This document shows, piece after piece, positions 1 through 8,176 of a stretch of 64,000 bases of DNA; positions within the stretch are counted from its first letter, which is position 1; every line of letters starts with the position of its first letter. The notes beneath the pieces are model-generated. The model had not been told where the DNA came from and made no database searches. It saw nothing but the letters and a program-made list of their open reading frames with translations. The position numbers were made by a program, and so were the translations under genes. Source of the DNA: Burkholderiales bacterium (lineage in GTDB: Bacteria; Pseudomonadota; Gammaproteobacteria; Burkholderiales; Burkholderiaceae_C). Location of the stretch: assembly GCA_025350145.1 (NCBI GenBank), contig JANXYH010000151.1:25879-89878 (forward strand), read 5' to 3'.

Positions 1-1608
1 TCGGTGACGGTGGATGAGCCCGACGAGGTGCGGGCGATCCTGATGATGCGCGGTGTCGCCTCGACCATGGAAAAGCACCACCAGGCGCAGATCCTCGACG
101 AGGCGCTGGAGGCGGCGGTCAAGCTCTCGCACCGCTACATCCCGGCGCGGCAGTTGCCCGACAAGTCGGTCAGTCTGCTCGACACCGCCTGCGCCCGCGT
201 CGCGGTCAGCCTGCATGCCACGCCGCCCGAGGTCGACGATTGCCGCAAGCGGATCGAAGCCCTGCAAACCGAGGCCGGCATCATTGAGCGCGAGAAGGCG
301 ATAGGCATCGCCATCGGCGAGCGCGAGGCCAATGTCCAGTCGCTGCTGGCGGTCGAGCGTGATCGCCTGGGTATTCTTGACAAGCGCTGGGCCGACGAGA
401 AGACGCTGGTCGACGAACTGCTGGCCCTGCGTGCCAAGCTGCGCGATGGCAAATTGCCGGTCGAAGGCACCGGCAGCACGCTGGAGGCCAACGCCGGCAC
501 GGCGATCAGCGCCGGTGATCGTGAGGCGACGATGCAGCGGCTGCGCCAGGTGCAGGCCAGCCTGGCCGAGTTGCAGGGCGAGAGCCCACTGATCCTGCCG
601 ACGGTGGATTACCAGGCGGTGGCTGCGGTGGTCGGTGACTGGACCGGCATCCCTGTCGGGCGGATGGCGCGCAACGAGATCGAGACCGTGCTCAAGCTGC
701 CCAGCCTGCTGGCGCAGCGCGTGATTGGCCAGGACCACGCGATGGAGATGATCGCCAAGCGCATCCAGACCTCGCGCGCCGGGCTGGACAACCCGAACAA
801 GCCGATCGGCGTGTTCATGCTCGCCGGCACCTCGGGCGTCGGCAAGACCGAGACCGCGCTGGCCTTGGCCGAGGCGCTATACGGCGGCGAGCAGAACCTG
901 ATCACCATCAACATGAGCGAATACCAGGAGGCCCACACCGTCTCCTCGCTCAAGGGTGCGCCGCCGGGCTATGTCGGCTATGGCGAGGGCGGCGTGTTGA
1001 CCGAGGCGGTGCGGCGCAAGCCGTATTCGGTGGTGCTGCTCGACGAGGTCGAGAAGGCCCACTCCGATGTCCACGAGCTGTTCTTCCAGGTCTTCGACAA
1101 GGGCTGGATGGAGGACGGCGAGGGCCGCCGGATCGACTTCAAGAACACCCTGATCCTGCTGACCACCAACGCCGGCACCGAACTGATCGCCGGCATGTGC
1201 CAGGACCCTGACCTGATGCCCGAGCCCGAGGGCATGGCCAAGGCGCTGCGCGAGCCGCTGCTGAAGGTCTTCCCCCCGGCCCTGCTGGGCCGCTTGGTGG
1301 CGATCCCCTACTACCCGCTGTCCGACGTGATGCTGGGCCAGATCGTCAAACTGCAATTGGGGCGGATCAAGAAGCGGGTCGAGGCGCGCTACAAGATCCC
1401 GTTCAATTGCTCTGACGAGGTCGTCAAGTTGGTGGTCTCGCGCTGCACCGAGAGCGAGTCCGGCGGGCGCATGATCGACGCTATCCTGACCAATACCATG
1501 CTGCCCGAGATCAGCCGCGAGTTTTTGAACCGGATGATGCTGGGCGAACCTATCACCCAAGTCGACGTCGGTGTTACCGACGGCGAGTTCAGCTACGCCT
1601 TCGGCTGA
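1..1608 (+). CDS. clpV: Type VI secretion AAA+ ATPase ClpV/TssH, 5'-truncated by window edge
   Basis: This is the C-terminal part of the ATPase that disassembles contracted type VI secretion sheaths. The frame is open from base 1, so the gene begins outside the window; about 535 residues of a usual 850-900 are visible. Counting from the GTG at base 4, the end of the first AAA domain includes RQLPDKSVSLLDTACARVA (49-67), a ClpV-like version of the ClpB sequence, followed by a coiled middle region (about 75-195). The second AAA domain has Walker A GTSGVGKT (275-282), pore loop GYVGYGEGG (322-330), Walker B VVLLDEVEKAH (343-353) and sensor-1 TTNAG (387-391). The neighbouring PAAR-like and effector-like genes support ClpV over housekeeping ClpB. 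Sheath genes would be expected upstream of the window. Confidence 0.93.
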   Translation, partial: SVTVDEPDEVRAILMMRGVASTMEKHHQAQILDEALEAAVKLSHRYIPARQLPDKSVSLLDTACARVAVSLHATPPEVDDCRKRIEALQTEAGIIEREKAIGIAIGEREANVQSLLAVERDRLGILDKRWADEKTLVDELLALRAKLRDGKLPVEGTGSTLEANAGTAISAGDREATMQRLRQVQASLAELQGESPLILPTVDYQAVAAVVGDWTGIPVGRMARNEIETVLKLPSLLAQRVIGQDHAMEMIAKRIQTSRAGLDNPNKPIGVFMLAGTSGVGKTETALALAEALYGGEQNLITINMSEYQEAHTVSSLKGAPPGYVGYGEGGVLTEAVRRKPYSVVLLDEVEKAHSDVHELFFQVFDKGWMEDGEGRRIDFKNTLILLTTNAGTELIAGMCQDPDLMPEPEGMAKALREPLLKVFPPALLGRLVAIPYYPLSDVMLGQIVKLQLGRIKKRVEARYKIPFNCSDEVVKLVVSRCTESESGGRMIDAILTNTMLPEISREFLNRMMLGEPITQVDVGVTDGEFSYAFG

Positions 1609-1664
1609 AGGCGCTCGCCCCCCACTGGTCCATGACACCGTCCCTCAAACAGGAGTAGTTGCCA

Positions 1665-2048
1665 ATGAACGCGCCCGCTGATCTGCACCACCACCTGCAT
1701 GGCCACCACGGCCACCACCCCCACCATCCGCATGCGGGCAAGAACCCGCACCACGGGATCAGCCACCCACACCATGGGTCGCACCATCCCGACCACGGCA
1801 AGCTCCACCCGCACCACGGCAGGCACCACCCGCACCATGGCGCCCACCATCCCTACCATGGTGTGCACCATCCGCACAACCACCACGCCCACCACGGCCA
1901 CCACCCGCACCACGCCCACCACCTGCACCCGCACCACCGCCACGAGCATGCCCTGCACCCGCACCACCGGCATGTGCATGGCCACCACCACCATCACCAT
2001 CCTGGCCGCTATCCCTACCGGCCGCACCATGGCTTGGGCGGCGGTTGA
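1665..2048 (+). CDS. Extremely histidine-rich small protein
   Basis: A 127-residue protein in which about 60 residues are histidine, mostly as HH pairs separated by P, G or A, with a run of six His near the C-terminus (about 107-112). After the first seven residues almost no segment lacks histidine. The ATG at 1665 is preceded by AGGAG (1651-1655) at 9-nt spacing, which favours it over the in-frame TTG at 1659. No signal peptide or membrane segment is visible. It lies 56 bp after clpV and probably shares its transcript. Such composition would bind Ni, Zn, Cu or Co; a storage, chaperone or metal-delivery role is inference only. No named family is recognised. Confidence 0.75.
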   Translation: MNAPADLHHHLHGHHGHHPHHPHAGKNPHHGISHPHHGSHHPDHGKLHPHHGRHHPHHGAHHPYHGVHHPHNHHAHHGHHPHHAHHLHPHHRHEHALHPHHRHVHGHHHHHHPGRYPYRPHHGLGGG

Positions 2049-2159
2049 GATACGGCAGCGGCGACGTGGCAGGGCTGGCTGAGGCGCCCGGGACTGACAG
2101 CTCGGATAATCGTTTCAGGGTAATCGGCAGGCGGATTCTGACTTTTTGGGTGATGCGCG

Positions 2160-2582
2160 ATGTGGGCCGCTGAAAAATCTGTGGCCTATTTGAACCAGCA
2201 TGCCAAGCCTCACAGCCTTGGGCGCTGCGCTGAATTTGTCCGATTGGCGATCGAAGCCGGTGGCGTCAAGCTTATTCATCACTTCTCGGCTAAGGATTAT
2301 GGCAGCAGTCTGCTGCGGGTGGGTTTCAAGTCAATCGACCATCCTATCACCCATTTTACGCCGGGCGATGTCGCGATTATTCAACCGATCCCGGGCCATC
2401 CCCATGGTCACATGACAATGTACAACGGGAGAATTTGGATTTCCGACTTTCATCAACCCCATGGCTTGTACCCCGGACCGACTTACCGAAAACTGAAGCC
2501 AAGATTCGATATTTACCGCTACCAACTGGTGATCGCAGCGCCGCCGGGCAAGACGCTACTGCACGGCGTACAACTGGCATGA
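2160..2582 (+). CDS. Putative NlpC/P60- or CHAP-like cysteine hydrolase, type VI effector candidate
   Basis: A 140-residue protein with the layout of small peptidoglycan-cleaving cysteine peptidases: candidate nucleophile Cys23 in SLGRCAEFVRLAIEAGG (at the start of a helix), candidate base His84 in HPHGHMTMYNG, and Asp96 in WISDF as a possible third residue. There is no signal peptide, as expected for a type VI-delivered effector. The stop codon overlaps the next start (ATGA, 2579-2582), and that next gene encodes an exported protein, a typical effector/immunity arrangement. Base composition is visibly more AT-rich than in clpV, suggesting acquired cargo. The catalytic residues and the family are read by eye; another papain-like or amidase family is possible. 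Confidence 0.6.
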   Translation: MWAAEKSVAYLNQHAKPHSLGRCAEFVRLAIEAGGVKLIHHFSAKDYGSSLLRVGFKSIDHPITHFTPGDVAIIQPIPGHPHGHMTMYNGRIWISDFHQPHGLYPGPTYRKLKPRFDIYRYQLVIAAPPGKTLLHGVQLA

Positions 2583-3127
2583 ACAACGGCGCCTGTGTTG
2601 TGAGCGCGCCAGACTTTCCGGCGGTGGCGCGGCGGGTAATAGTGCTGTGTTGCCGGCAGCTCATTCGAGTGATGCTCATTGCCGGCATGGGCATAGCAGG
2701 AATTGGGCTGGCCCAAGCCGACACTGGCAATGGCTCCGGTCATGCCACTCGAGCGGCGCCGGGGCCCGAACGTGTGGCGCTCGAGTTTTATAGCTGGTAT
2801 CTGGCCCGCCTGGCCGCCAATCAAGATCCACTGGCCGACCAACCGGCGCTCATGGCCAAGTATGTGGCGAAGGCTCTGCTCAAGGAAATCAAGAAGAAGA
2901 TGGAGAGCGCGGACGGTCTCAATGCCGATTATTTTATCCAGGCCCAAGATTATTCAGATGGCTGGTTGGGCGCGGTTTTTGTAAGTAACCTTCAGATCAA
3001 CGGAAACTCGGCAACTGCCCAACTTGTGCTTGGCCGACTCGAGCCCGACGTGTATCGTCTGAGCTTGAAAATGCTGCTGGAGCAAGGAACTTGGAAAATT
3101 CTCGCGGTGGCCCGCCGGGCGCGTTGA
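2579..3127 (+). CDS. Exported DUF3828-like protein, probable immunity partner
   Basis: A 182-residue protein with a long basic N-region, a hydrophobic segment (about 29-46) and a likely signal-peptidase site after AQA (about residue 47), so the mature part should be periplasmic. The mature domain starts with EFYSWYLARLAANQDPL and ends with a beta-rich segment resembling DUF3828 (YbjP/YqhG) proteins; that match is tentative. The ATG at 2579 overlaps the hydrolase stop, giving translational coupling; longer in-frame starts lie inside the upstream gene. A periplasmic protein coupled to a putative cell-wall hydrolase is best read as its immunity protein, which is inference. Confidence 0.6.
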   Translation: MNNGACVVSAPDFPAVARRVIVLCCRQLIRVMLIAGMGIAGIGLAQADTGNGSGHATRAAPGPERVALEFYSWYLARLAANQDPLADQPALMAKYVAKALLKEIKKKMESADGLNADYFIQAQDYSDGWLGAVFVSNLQINGNSATAQLVLGRLEPDVYRLSLKMLLEQGTWKILAVARRAR

Positions 3128-3168
3128 GCGAGTTTGGCCCGACCACACGCTGAACCTCTAGGCCCACC

Positions 3169-3558
3169 ATGCCCATTCAAGTCGTCAACACCGCGCAACT
3201 GATGTGCAGCCAGGGCATAGCGCCGGGCACCTTGATGGTGTTGCCGCTGAACCGGGTGATGTCGGGCAACCAGCCGGCGGCGAACATCATGGACCACAAG
3301 CCGATGATGAACATCATGCCCTTCGGCATGTGCCGCAGCCCGGCCAACCCGACTGTCGCCGCAGCCACCGCCGCTGCGATGGGGGCCTTGACCCCGATGC
3401 CCTGCGTGCCCAACACCCCGGCGCCCTGGATACCCGGCGCGCCGACCGTGCTGATCGCCAACATGCCGGCGCTGGACAACACCTGCAAGCTGATGTGCAT
3501 CTGGGCGGGGGTGATCCAGGTCACGAACCCGGGGCAGATGACCCACATGATTCCCTGA
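3169..3558 (+). CDS. DUF4280 family PAAR-like spike-tip protein
   Basis: A 129-residue cysteine- and proline-rich protein with the features of DUF4280 (PAAR-like): FGMCRSPANPTVAAATAAA (about 45-63), then LTPMPCVPNTPAPW (about 67-80) and a C-terminal segment with KLMCIWAGVIQV before NPGQ. DUF4280/PAAR proteins form a sharp metal-stabilised tip on VgrG or related spikes and recruit effectors. It follows the effector/immunity pair after 41 bp and precedes three uncharacterised genes on the same strand. No toxin domain is fused to it, so the cargo would be a separate neighbour. Confidence 0.85.
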   Translation: MPIQVVNTAQLMCSQGIAPGTLMVLPLNRVMSGNQPAANIMDHKPMMNIMPFGMCRSPANPTVAAATAAAMGALTPMPCVPNTPAPWIPGAPTVLIANMPALDNTCKLMCIWAGVIQVTNPGQMTHMIP

Positions 3559-3593
3559 GCCGCGCAGTCCGCACCCGACCGCAGCTTCCTGCC

Positions 3594-3965
3594 ATGTTCA
3601 TTGCGCAAGCCCAGATCGACGCCATCGGCCGGACACGTGGACAGGACTTCGTCTCGCGCCTGGATCCCTTGCTGTGCGCCCACAGCGATGCCTATGCGGC
3701 GCTGGAGCGGCAGCGGCGGACGGCGGCCCTGCTCGCGGCGGTGGCCCATGCGCAGCGACTGGGCATCGCCGAGGAACTCAACATCGGCCTGTTCGTGCTG
3801 GCCTTGATCGTTTTTGGCCAGGCGGCACTGCGCCAGCCCGAGCCGCAGGCCATCCTGGACGACGCCAACCGCAGCGGCACGGCCAAGGTCTACCAGCTGT
3901 GGCATTGGTGCCGGCAGCAGCACCCGCAGGCGGCGATCTTCGCGCCAGAACCGCAGCCGATCTGA
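3594..3965 (+). CDS. Uncharacterised 123-residue protein of the type VI cargo module
   Basis: The product begins MFIAQAQIDAIGRTRG and is predicted mostly helical, with one moderately hydrophobic stretch (about 62-80, ELNIGLFVLALIVFGQAAL) that is more likely a buried helix than a membrane anchor. The ATG at 3594 is the first start after the upstream stop (35-bp gap). No family is recognised. Its place between the DUF4280 tip gene and a 586-residue protein gene suggests an adaptor or chaperone for loading, by analogy with small proteins beside PAAR-like tips; this is inference. Confidence 0.6.
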   Translation: MFIAQAQIDAIGRTRGQDFVSRLDPLLCAHSDAYAALERQRRTAALLAAVAHAQRLGIAEELNIGLFVLALIVFGQAALRQPEPQAILDDANRSGTAKVYQLWHWCRQQHPQAAIFAPEPQPI

Positions 3966-3971
3966 GCCGCC

Positions 3972-5732
3972 ATGGACGACGCCCATCCCATACCCGCCGC
4001 AGTGCGCGATTCCTTCAGCAGCGCGCTGTCGTCGTCGGCGACGCCCGCTGCCCAGACGCTGCCCTGCGGCAAGCCCGTGCCCACCCCGCTGGCCACCGCC
4101 GTGCCCTGCGACCTGGAGTGCATGGAGGTCACGGTCAGCACCGAAGGCGGCACCCCGGCCTCGGTCTTCCTGCCGGTGGTGCAAGGCGGCATGCCGCGCA
4201 GCGAGACGGTGGATGTGGTCTGCGGCGTCAGGCCGTTTCAGAATGCCGGCGAAGGCCAGGGCAGCGATCCCAAGTCGATGCGCCTGCGCCGCAATCCGGC
4301 CACGATCAAGGTCCGCTCGACCTATGCCGCCAGTTGCGGCCAGCACGGCCACCCCTCGATCCGGATCGAACCCGCTGACGGCGACGAGGCGATCTGCAAG
4401 CCGCAGACGGTGGCCGGCAGCTCGGCCTCCTTCGAGGCCTTTCGCCTGCGTACCAGCGTCGAGCGGAGCAAGCTCTGGATCGATGGCGGCCCGATCCTGG
4501 GCGCAGTGCGGCTGCTCTGGACCTTCATCGAGGACGACGCCACGGCCTCGGTGACGGTCAGCAGCACCTCCTGCGGCATCCGCGCCAGTGGTGCCTGCGT
4601 GCAGACGCTGTCGACCACGGTCGCCCTGCACTCCGAGGAAGAACTGGCGCTGGTGTTCAAGATGCCGCCGCTGGGCGGGGTGTCACGCAAGTCCGAAGGC
4701 AAGACGAAAGCCACTTCGGGCGAATCGCTGGTCGACGACAAGGGTGAGAAGCAGGCCGCCAAGGACGGCTACACGAAATCCGAAGTGACCCGCGGCCAGG
4801 CCGCGTTGGGCTATGTCGAGACCTCGGAGTCGGAGTTCAAGGGGGCGGACGGCAAGCCGTCGAAGACGTCCACCCGCATCGACGCCGACTGGGACCAGGG
4901 CGATGTCTCCAGCGCCGGCTACCGCGACGGCGGAGCCTGGGCGCTGAAAGCGGAGAAGAAGCACTCCGGCGCCCTCAACTACCTGACCCAGCGCGGCTTC
5001 GAGTTCACCCTCAAGCACAACGGCCAGGAAATCGGCCTGGACGGGATTCAGAAGTTCGCCGAGTCCTGCGCCAGCATCCTCAAGGCCATAGACCACTTCC
5101 GGGAGCTGTGGGAGGCCGGGCCGGGGGTCAAGGTGGCGGTCGGCTGGAGCACCTCCTGGCAGTTGCAGTTCCTGCAGATCGATTGCTCGGCCAAATGGTC
5201 GCGCAAGGTCGGCAAGGGCGGCGCGCGGCTGAGCCGCCACCGTGAAATCACCGCCAGCGTAGCGCCGGTGGCGGGCAGCGCCACGGCGGCGTTCGGCATC
5301 AGCGTCGTCGTCGAGCGCCTCACACTGGAGTGGTTGGCTGTGGACTTGAAGGTGTCGCTCACCCTCAAGGGCAGCGTCAAGGGCAGCCTGAGCTGGCAAT
5401 CCGAGAAGAAGGACGATGGCAGATGGTCGAGCGCCCCCGCACGCAAGTCGGTCGGCGGTGTGGTCGGCCTGACGGGCATGGCGACTGGCACGGTCACCAT
5501 GGTGGGACGGAAGATCGGCTGCGTATTGGCCGTGGACTCTGGCCTGGTTGTCGAGGGCGAGTTGAGTACCGAGTCGGCGATGTCCTTCCAGAAGGGCGCG
5601 ATCAATCTCAAAGCCGTGGTCGTCAGGATTTCGGTGTTCATCGGCTCGACCGATGAGGCCGACTACACCTACGAGCAAGAAGTGTTCGCTGCCATGCCTG
5701 TCTACACCTACCCGCCGGCGCCCGCGACATGA
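3972..5732 (+). CDS. Large uncharacterised protein, type VI effector or structural cargo candidate
   Basis: A 586-residue protein with no signal peptide or clear transmembrane segment. The first ~50 residues are Ser/Ala/Pro-rich (linker-like); 50-230 looks beta-rich with several cysteines; 235-320 is a polar, charged, Lys/Glu-rich segment; 330-570 alternates short beta-like strands and ends with AMPVYTYPPAPAT. It starts 6 bp after the preceding gene, and its stop overlaps the next ATG (5729-5732). No known toxin motif or catalytic signature is recognised. Position after a DUF4280 tip protein is the only functional hint. Confidence 0.6.
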   Translation: MDDAHPIPAAVRDSFSSALSSSATPAAQTLPCGKPVPTPLATAVPCDLECMEVTVSTEGGTPASVFLPVVQGGMPRSETVDVVCGVRPFQNAGEGQGSDPKSMRLRRNPATIKVRSTYAASCGQHGHPSIRIEPADGDEAICKPQTVAGSSASFEAFRLRTSVERSKLWIDGGPILGAVRLLWTFIEDDATASVTVSSTSCGIRASGACVQTLSTTVALHSEEELALVFKMPPLGGVSRKSEGKTKATSGESLVDDKGEKQAAKDGYTKSEVTRGQAALGYVETSESEFKGADGKPSKTSTRIDADWDQGDVSSAGYRDGGAWALKAEKKHSGALNYLTQRGFEFTLKHNGQEIGLDGIQKFAESCASILKAIDHFRELWEAGPGVKVAVGWSTSWQLQFLQIDCSAKWSRKVGKGGARLSRHREITASVAPVAGSATAAFGISVVVERLTLEWLAVDLKVSLTLKGSVKGSLSWQSEKKDDGRWSSAPARKSVGGVVGLTGMATGTVTMVGRKIGCVLAVDSGLVVEGELSTESAMSFQKGAINLKAVVVRISVFIGSTDEADYTYEQEVFAAMPVYTYPPAPAT

Positions 5733-6550
5733 ACAAGATCATCCACGCCGCCATGACGGTGGCCGGCATCGACGCCCGCTTCCTGGTCAACGACATCGCG
5801 GTCGCCAACCTCCGCCACCGCCGCTCGACCTTCTCTGCCCTGCCGATCCATGAGTTCCTGGTCGAGGGCGAGAACACGCTGCAGATCGTCCGCACGGATG
5901 CGCCCAAGGAGGCTGAGTCCGAGCCCGGCGACGAGCTCTTCGCCAGCCTCACGCTGGCCGGCTTCGCGGTCGGCGAGCAGCCCGGCGTAGACCCGGGCGA
6001 CCGGCTGTCGACGCTGCGTCTGAGCATCGCCACGCCGGCTGCGCCGACTGCGCCGACTGCACCGGGTGCCCCAGTTGCACCGGTTGGCGCCTCGGTCCAG
6101 GGCAAATTTGCCCTGCCGTCCTGGCCACACCCCTGGTCCTGGGCGGCTTTGCCGGCGTTTGACTGGAGCGGCGCCAAGGCGGTGGCCCTGGTGGCGCAGT
6201 ACCTGCGTGCCTTTGCCGACAAGTTCCAGCAGGGCGACTCGGCCTGGTTGCTGGCCGAGTTGCAGCAAAAGATGGGCGACTACTGCCGCGCCTACGGCAT
6301 CGACTACACCGGCGAGGCGGCGGAGTTCAGCGCCCGCATGGGCCGGCGGATGGCCGACCCAAGCTTCAAAACGATCCCCTTTGCCGACGCCGACCTGGCC
6401 CTGCAGGCCTGCGCCCAGGGTCGGCTGGTCGAGTGCACGGTCAAGACCGGCGAGCCGGCGATGCGCTGGCACGATGCCCGGGTCGGCGACCGGGGCACGA
6501 TGGTGCTGCGCCTGGGCTATGCCGACCGCCGCTTGCGGGTGTTCAGATAG
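5729..6550 (+). CDS. Uncharacterised two-part protein with Pro/Ala linker
   Basis: The 273-residue product has an N-terminal beta-rich domain (1-100, containing HEFLVEGENTLQIV), a low-complexity Ala/Pro/Thr linker (about 101-121) and a helical then beta C-terminal half (about 125-273). No signal peptide is visible. It overlaps the 586-residue gene by 4 bp (ATGA), so the two are co-translated and probably form one unit. It could be a cognate immunity protein, chaperone or second structural subunit; nothing in the sequence decides this. It is the last gene of the cargo region; an unrelated CoA ligase follows. Confidence 0.55.
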   Translation: MNKIIHAAMTVAGIDARFLVNDIAVANLRHRRSTFSALPIHEFLVEGENTLQIVRTDAPKEAESEPGDELFASLTLAGFAVGEQPGVDPGDRLSTLRLSIATPAAPTAPTAPGAPVAPVGASVQGKFALPSWPHPWSWAALPAFDWSGAKAVALVAQYLRAFADKFQQGDSAWLLAELQQKMGDYCRAYGIDYTGEAAEFSARMGRRMADPSFKTIPFADADLALQACAQGRLVECTVKTGEPAMRWHDARVGDRGTMVLRLGYADRRLRVFR

Positions 6551-6592
6551 CCTGCGCCGGCACCCCGGTTCCCCCCCAACTGACCCTGCAAC

Positions 6593-8176
6593 ATGCACCC
6601 CCAACTTCAGCGCCAGACCTTGGGCGACCTGCTGCGCCGCAGCGCCGCCCGCCACCCGCACAAACTTGCGATCCGATGCGGCGCCACCGACTGGAGCTAC
6701 CGCGAATTCGACGCTGTGTGCAACCGCCTGGCCGCCGGTCTGGCGGCTCAAGGGCTGGGCGTGGGCGAGCGGGTGGCGGTGATCGCGCGCAACTCGCACG
6801 GCTTTGCGGCGCTGCGCTTTGCCCTGGCCCGACTCGGCGCGGTGATCGTGCCGATCAACTTCATGCTCACCGCCGACGAGGCGCGCTTCATCCTCGGCCA
6901 CAGCGGCGCCAGCCTGCTGTGTGTCGATGGCGACTTTGCCGCGCTCGGCGCCGAGGCCGCGCGGGGCACGGCCGTCCGGCGCCTGGTCGGTTTGCCGAGC
7001 GAGCACTCGAGCGCGCCGCTGCCGGGCACGGTTGACTTCGCAGCCCTGCTCGCGCATGCGCTGCCGACGCCCGTGCCCAGGCTGGACGACAGCATGCTGC
7101 TGCAGATCATCTACACCAGCGGCACCGAGTCGCGGCCCAAGGGCGCGATGCTCAGCCACGCGGCGGTGATCGCCGAATACGTCACCTGCTTGGTCGACGC
7201 CGAAATCGCTGAGGGTGACGCGATCCTGCACGCCCTGCCGCTGTACCACTGCGCCCAACTCGATGTCTTCTTCGGCCCCGGCATTTACGTCGGCGCGAGC
7301 AACCTCATCACCGGCACGCCGACCCCTGACAGGCTGCTGGCGCTGATGGCGGCCAACCGCACGACCTCGTTCTTTGCCCCGCCCACGGTCTGGATCGGCC
7401 TGCTGCGCTCGGCCGCGTTCGACGCCACCGACCTGTCGGCACTGCGCAAGGGCTACTACGGCGCCTCGATCATGCCGGTGGCGGTACTGCGCGAGATCCA
7501 GGCCCGCCTGCCCCAGCTTCGGCTGTGGAACCTCTACGGCCAGACCGAGATCGCGCCGGTGGCCACCGTGCTCAAACCCGAGGACCAATTGCGCAAGGCC
7601 GGATCGGCCGGCAAACCGGCGCTCAACGTCGAGACCCGGGTGGTCGACGACGAGATGCGCGACGTCGCGGTTGGCCAGGTCGGCGAAATCGTCCACCGCT
7701 CGCCGCAACTGCTGTCGGGCTACTTCGACGACCCCGAGCGCAGCGCCGCCGCCTTCGCCGGCGGCTGGTTCCACAGCGGCGACCTGGCCACGCTCGACGA
7801 CGAGGGCTACATCACGGTGGTCGACCGCAAGAAGGACATGATCAAGAGCGGTGGCGAGAACGTCGCCAGCCGCGAGGTCGAGGAGGCGATCTACAGCATT
7901 GCCGGCGTCAGCGAGGTCGCCGTCATCGGCTTGCCCGACCCGCGCTGGATCGAGGCCGTCACCGCCGTGATCGTGGCCAAGGCCGGTGCCAGCCTGACCC
8001 CAGAGGGCGTGATCGCCGCCTGTGCCGGCAAGCTGGCCGGCTACAAATGCCCGAAGCGGGTGATCCTGGTCGATGCCCTGCCCAAGAACCCGAGCGGCAA
8101 GCTGCTCAAGCGCGAATTGCGCGAGCGCCTTGCCCGGCCTGAGCCGGCCGGGTCGACCGCGACCCTGGCGCCATGA
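6593..8176 (+). CDS. Acyl-CoA synthetase, AMP-forming (ANL superfamily)
   Basis: A 527-residue class I adenylate-forming CoA ligase that activates a carboxylic acid to its acyl-AMP and then the thioester. The phosphate loop is YTSGTESRPKGAMLSH (174-189). A5-like NLYGQTEIAPV, the GDLATLDDEGY hinge region, KSGGENVASREVEE and the C-terminal NPSGKLLKRELRE with its catalytic Lys are all present, so it should be active. Substrate (medium/long-chain fatty acid or aromatic acid) cannot be set from sequence alone. It is followed by an overlapping small exported protein gene. Confidence 0.9.
   Translation: MHPQLQRQTLGDLLRRSAARHPHKLAIRCGATDWSYREFDAVCNRLAAGLAAQGLGVGERVAVIARNSHGFAALRFALARLGAVIVPINFMLTADEARFILGHSGASLLCVDGDFAALGAEAARGTAVRRLVGLPSEHSSAPLPGTVDFAALLAHALPTPVPRLDDSMLLQIIYTSGTESRPKGAMLSHAAVIAEYVTCLVDAEIAEGDAILHALPLYHCAQLDVFFGPGIYVGASNLITGTPTPDRLLALMAANRTTSFFAPPTVWIGLLRSAAFDATDLSALRKGYYGASIMPVAVLREIQARLPQLRLWNLYGQTEIAPVATVLKPEDQLRKAGSAGKPALNVETRVVDDEMRDVAVGQVGEIVHRSPQLLSGYFDDPERSAAAFAGGWFHSGDLATLDDEGYITVVDRKKDMIKSGGENVASREVEEAIYSIAGVSEVAVIGLPDPRWIEAVTAVIVAKAGASLTPEGVIAACAGKLAGYKCPKRVILVDALPKNPSGKLLKRELRERLARPEPAGSTATLAP

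Noticed and set aside
1..1608. Housekeeping disaggregase ClpB
   Set aside because: The RQLPDKSVSLLDTACARVA sequence and the type VI-like neighbours fit ClpV better.
1593..2030. A Val/Met-rich minus-strand frame opposite the His-rich gene
   Set aside because: The CAC/CAT codons of histidine read as GTG/ATG in antisense, which explains the composition; the plus strand has the ribosome binding site.
6593..8176. The CoA ligase as part of the type VI module
   Set aside because: Its motifs are of an ordinary ANL enzyme, and nothing links it to secretion beyond proximity.
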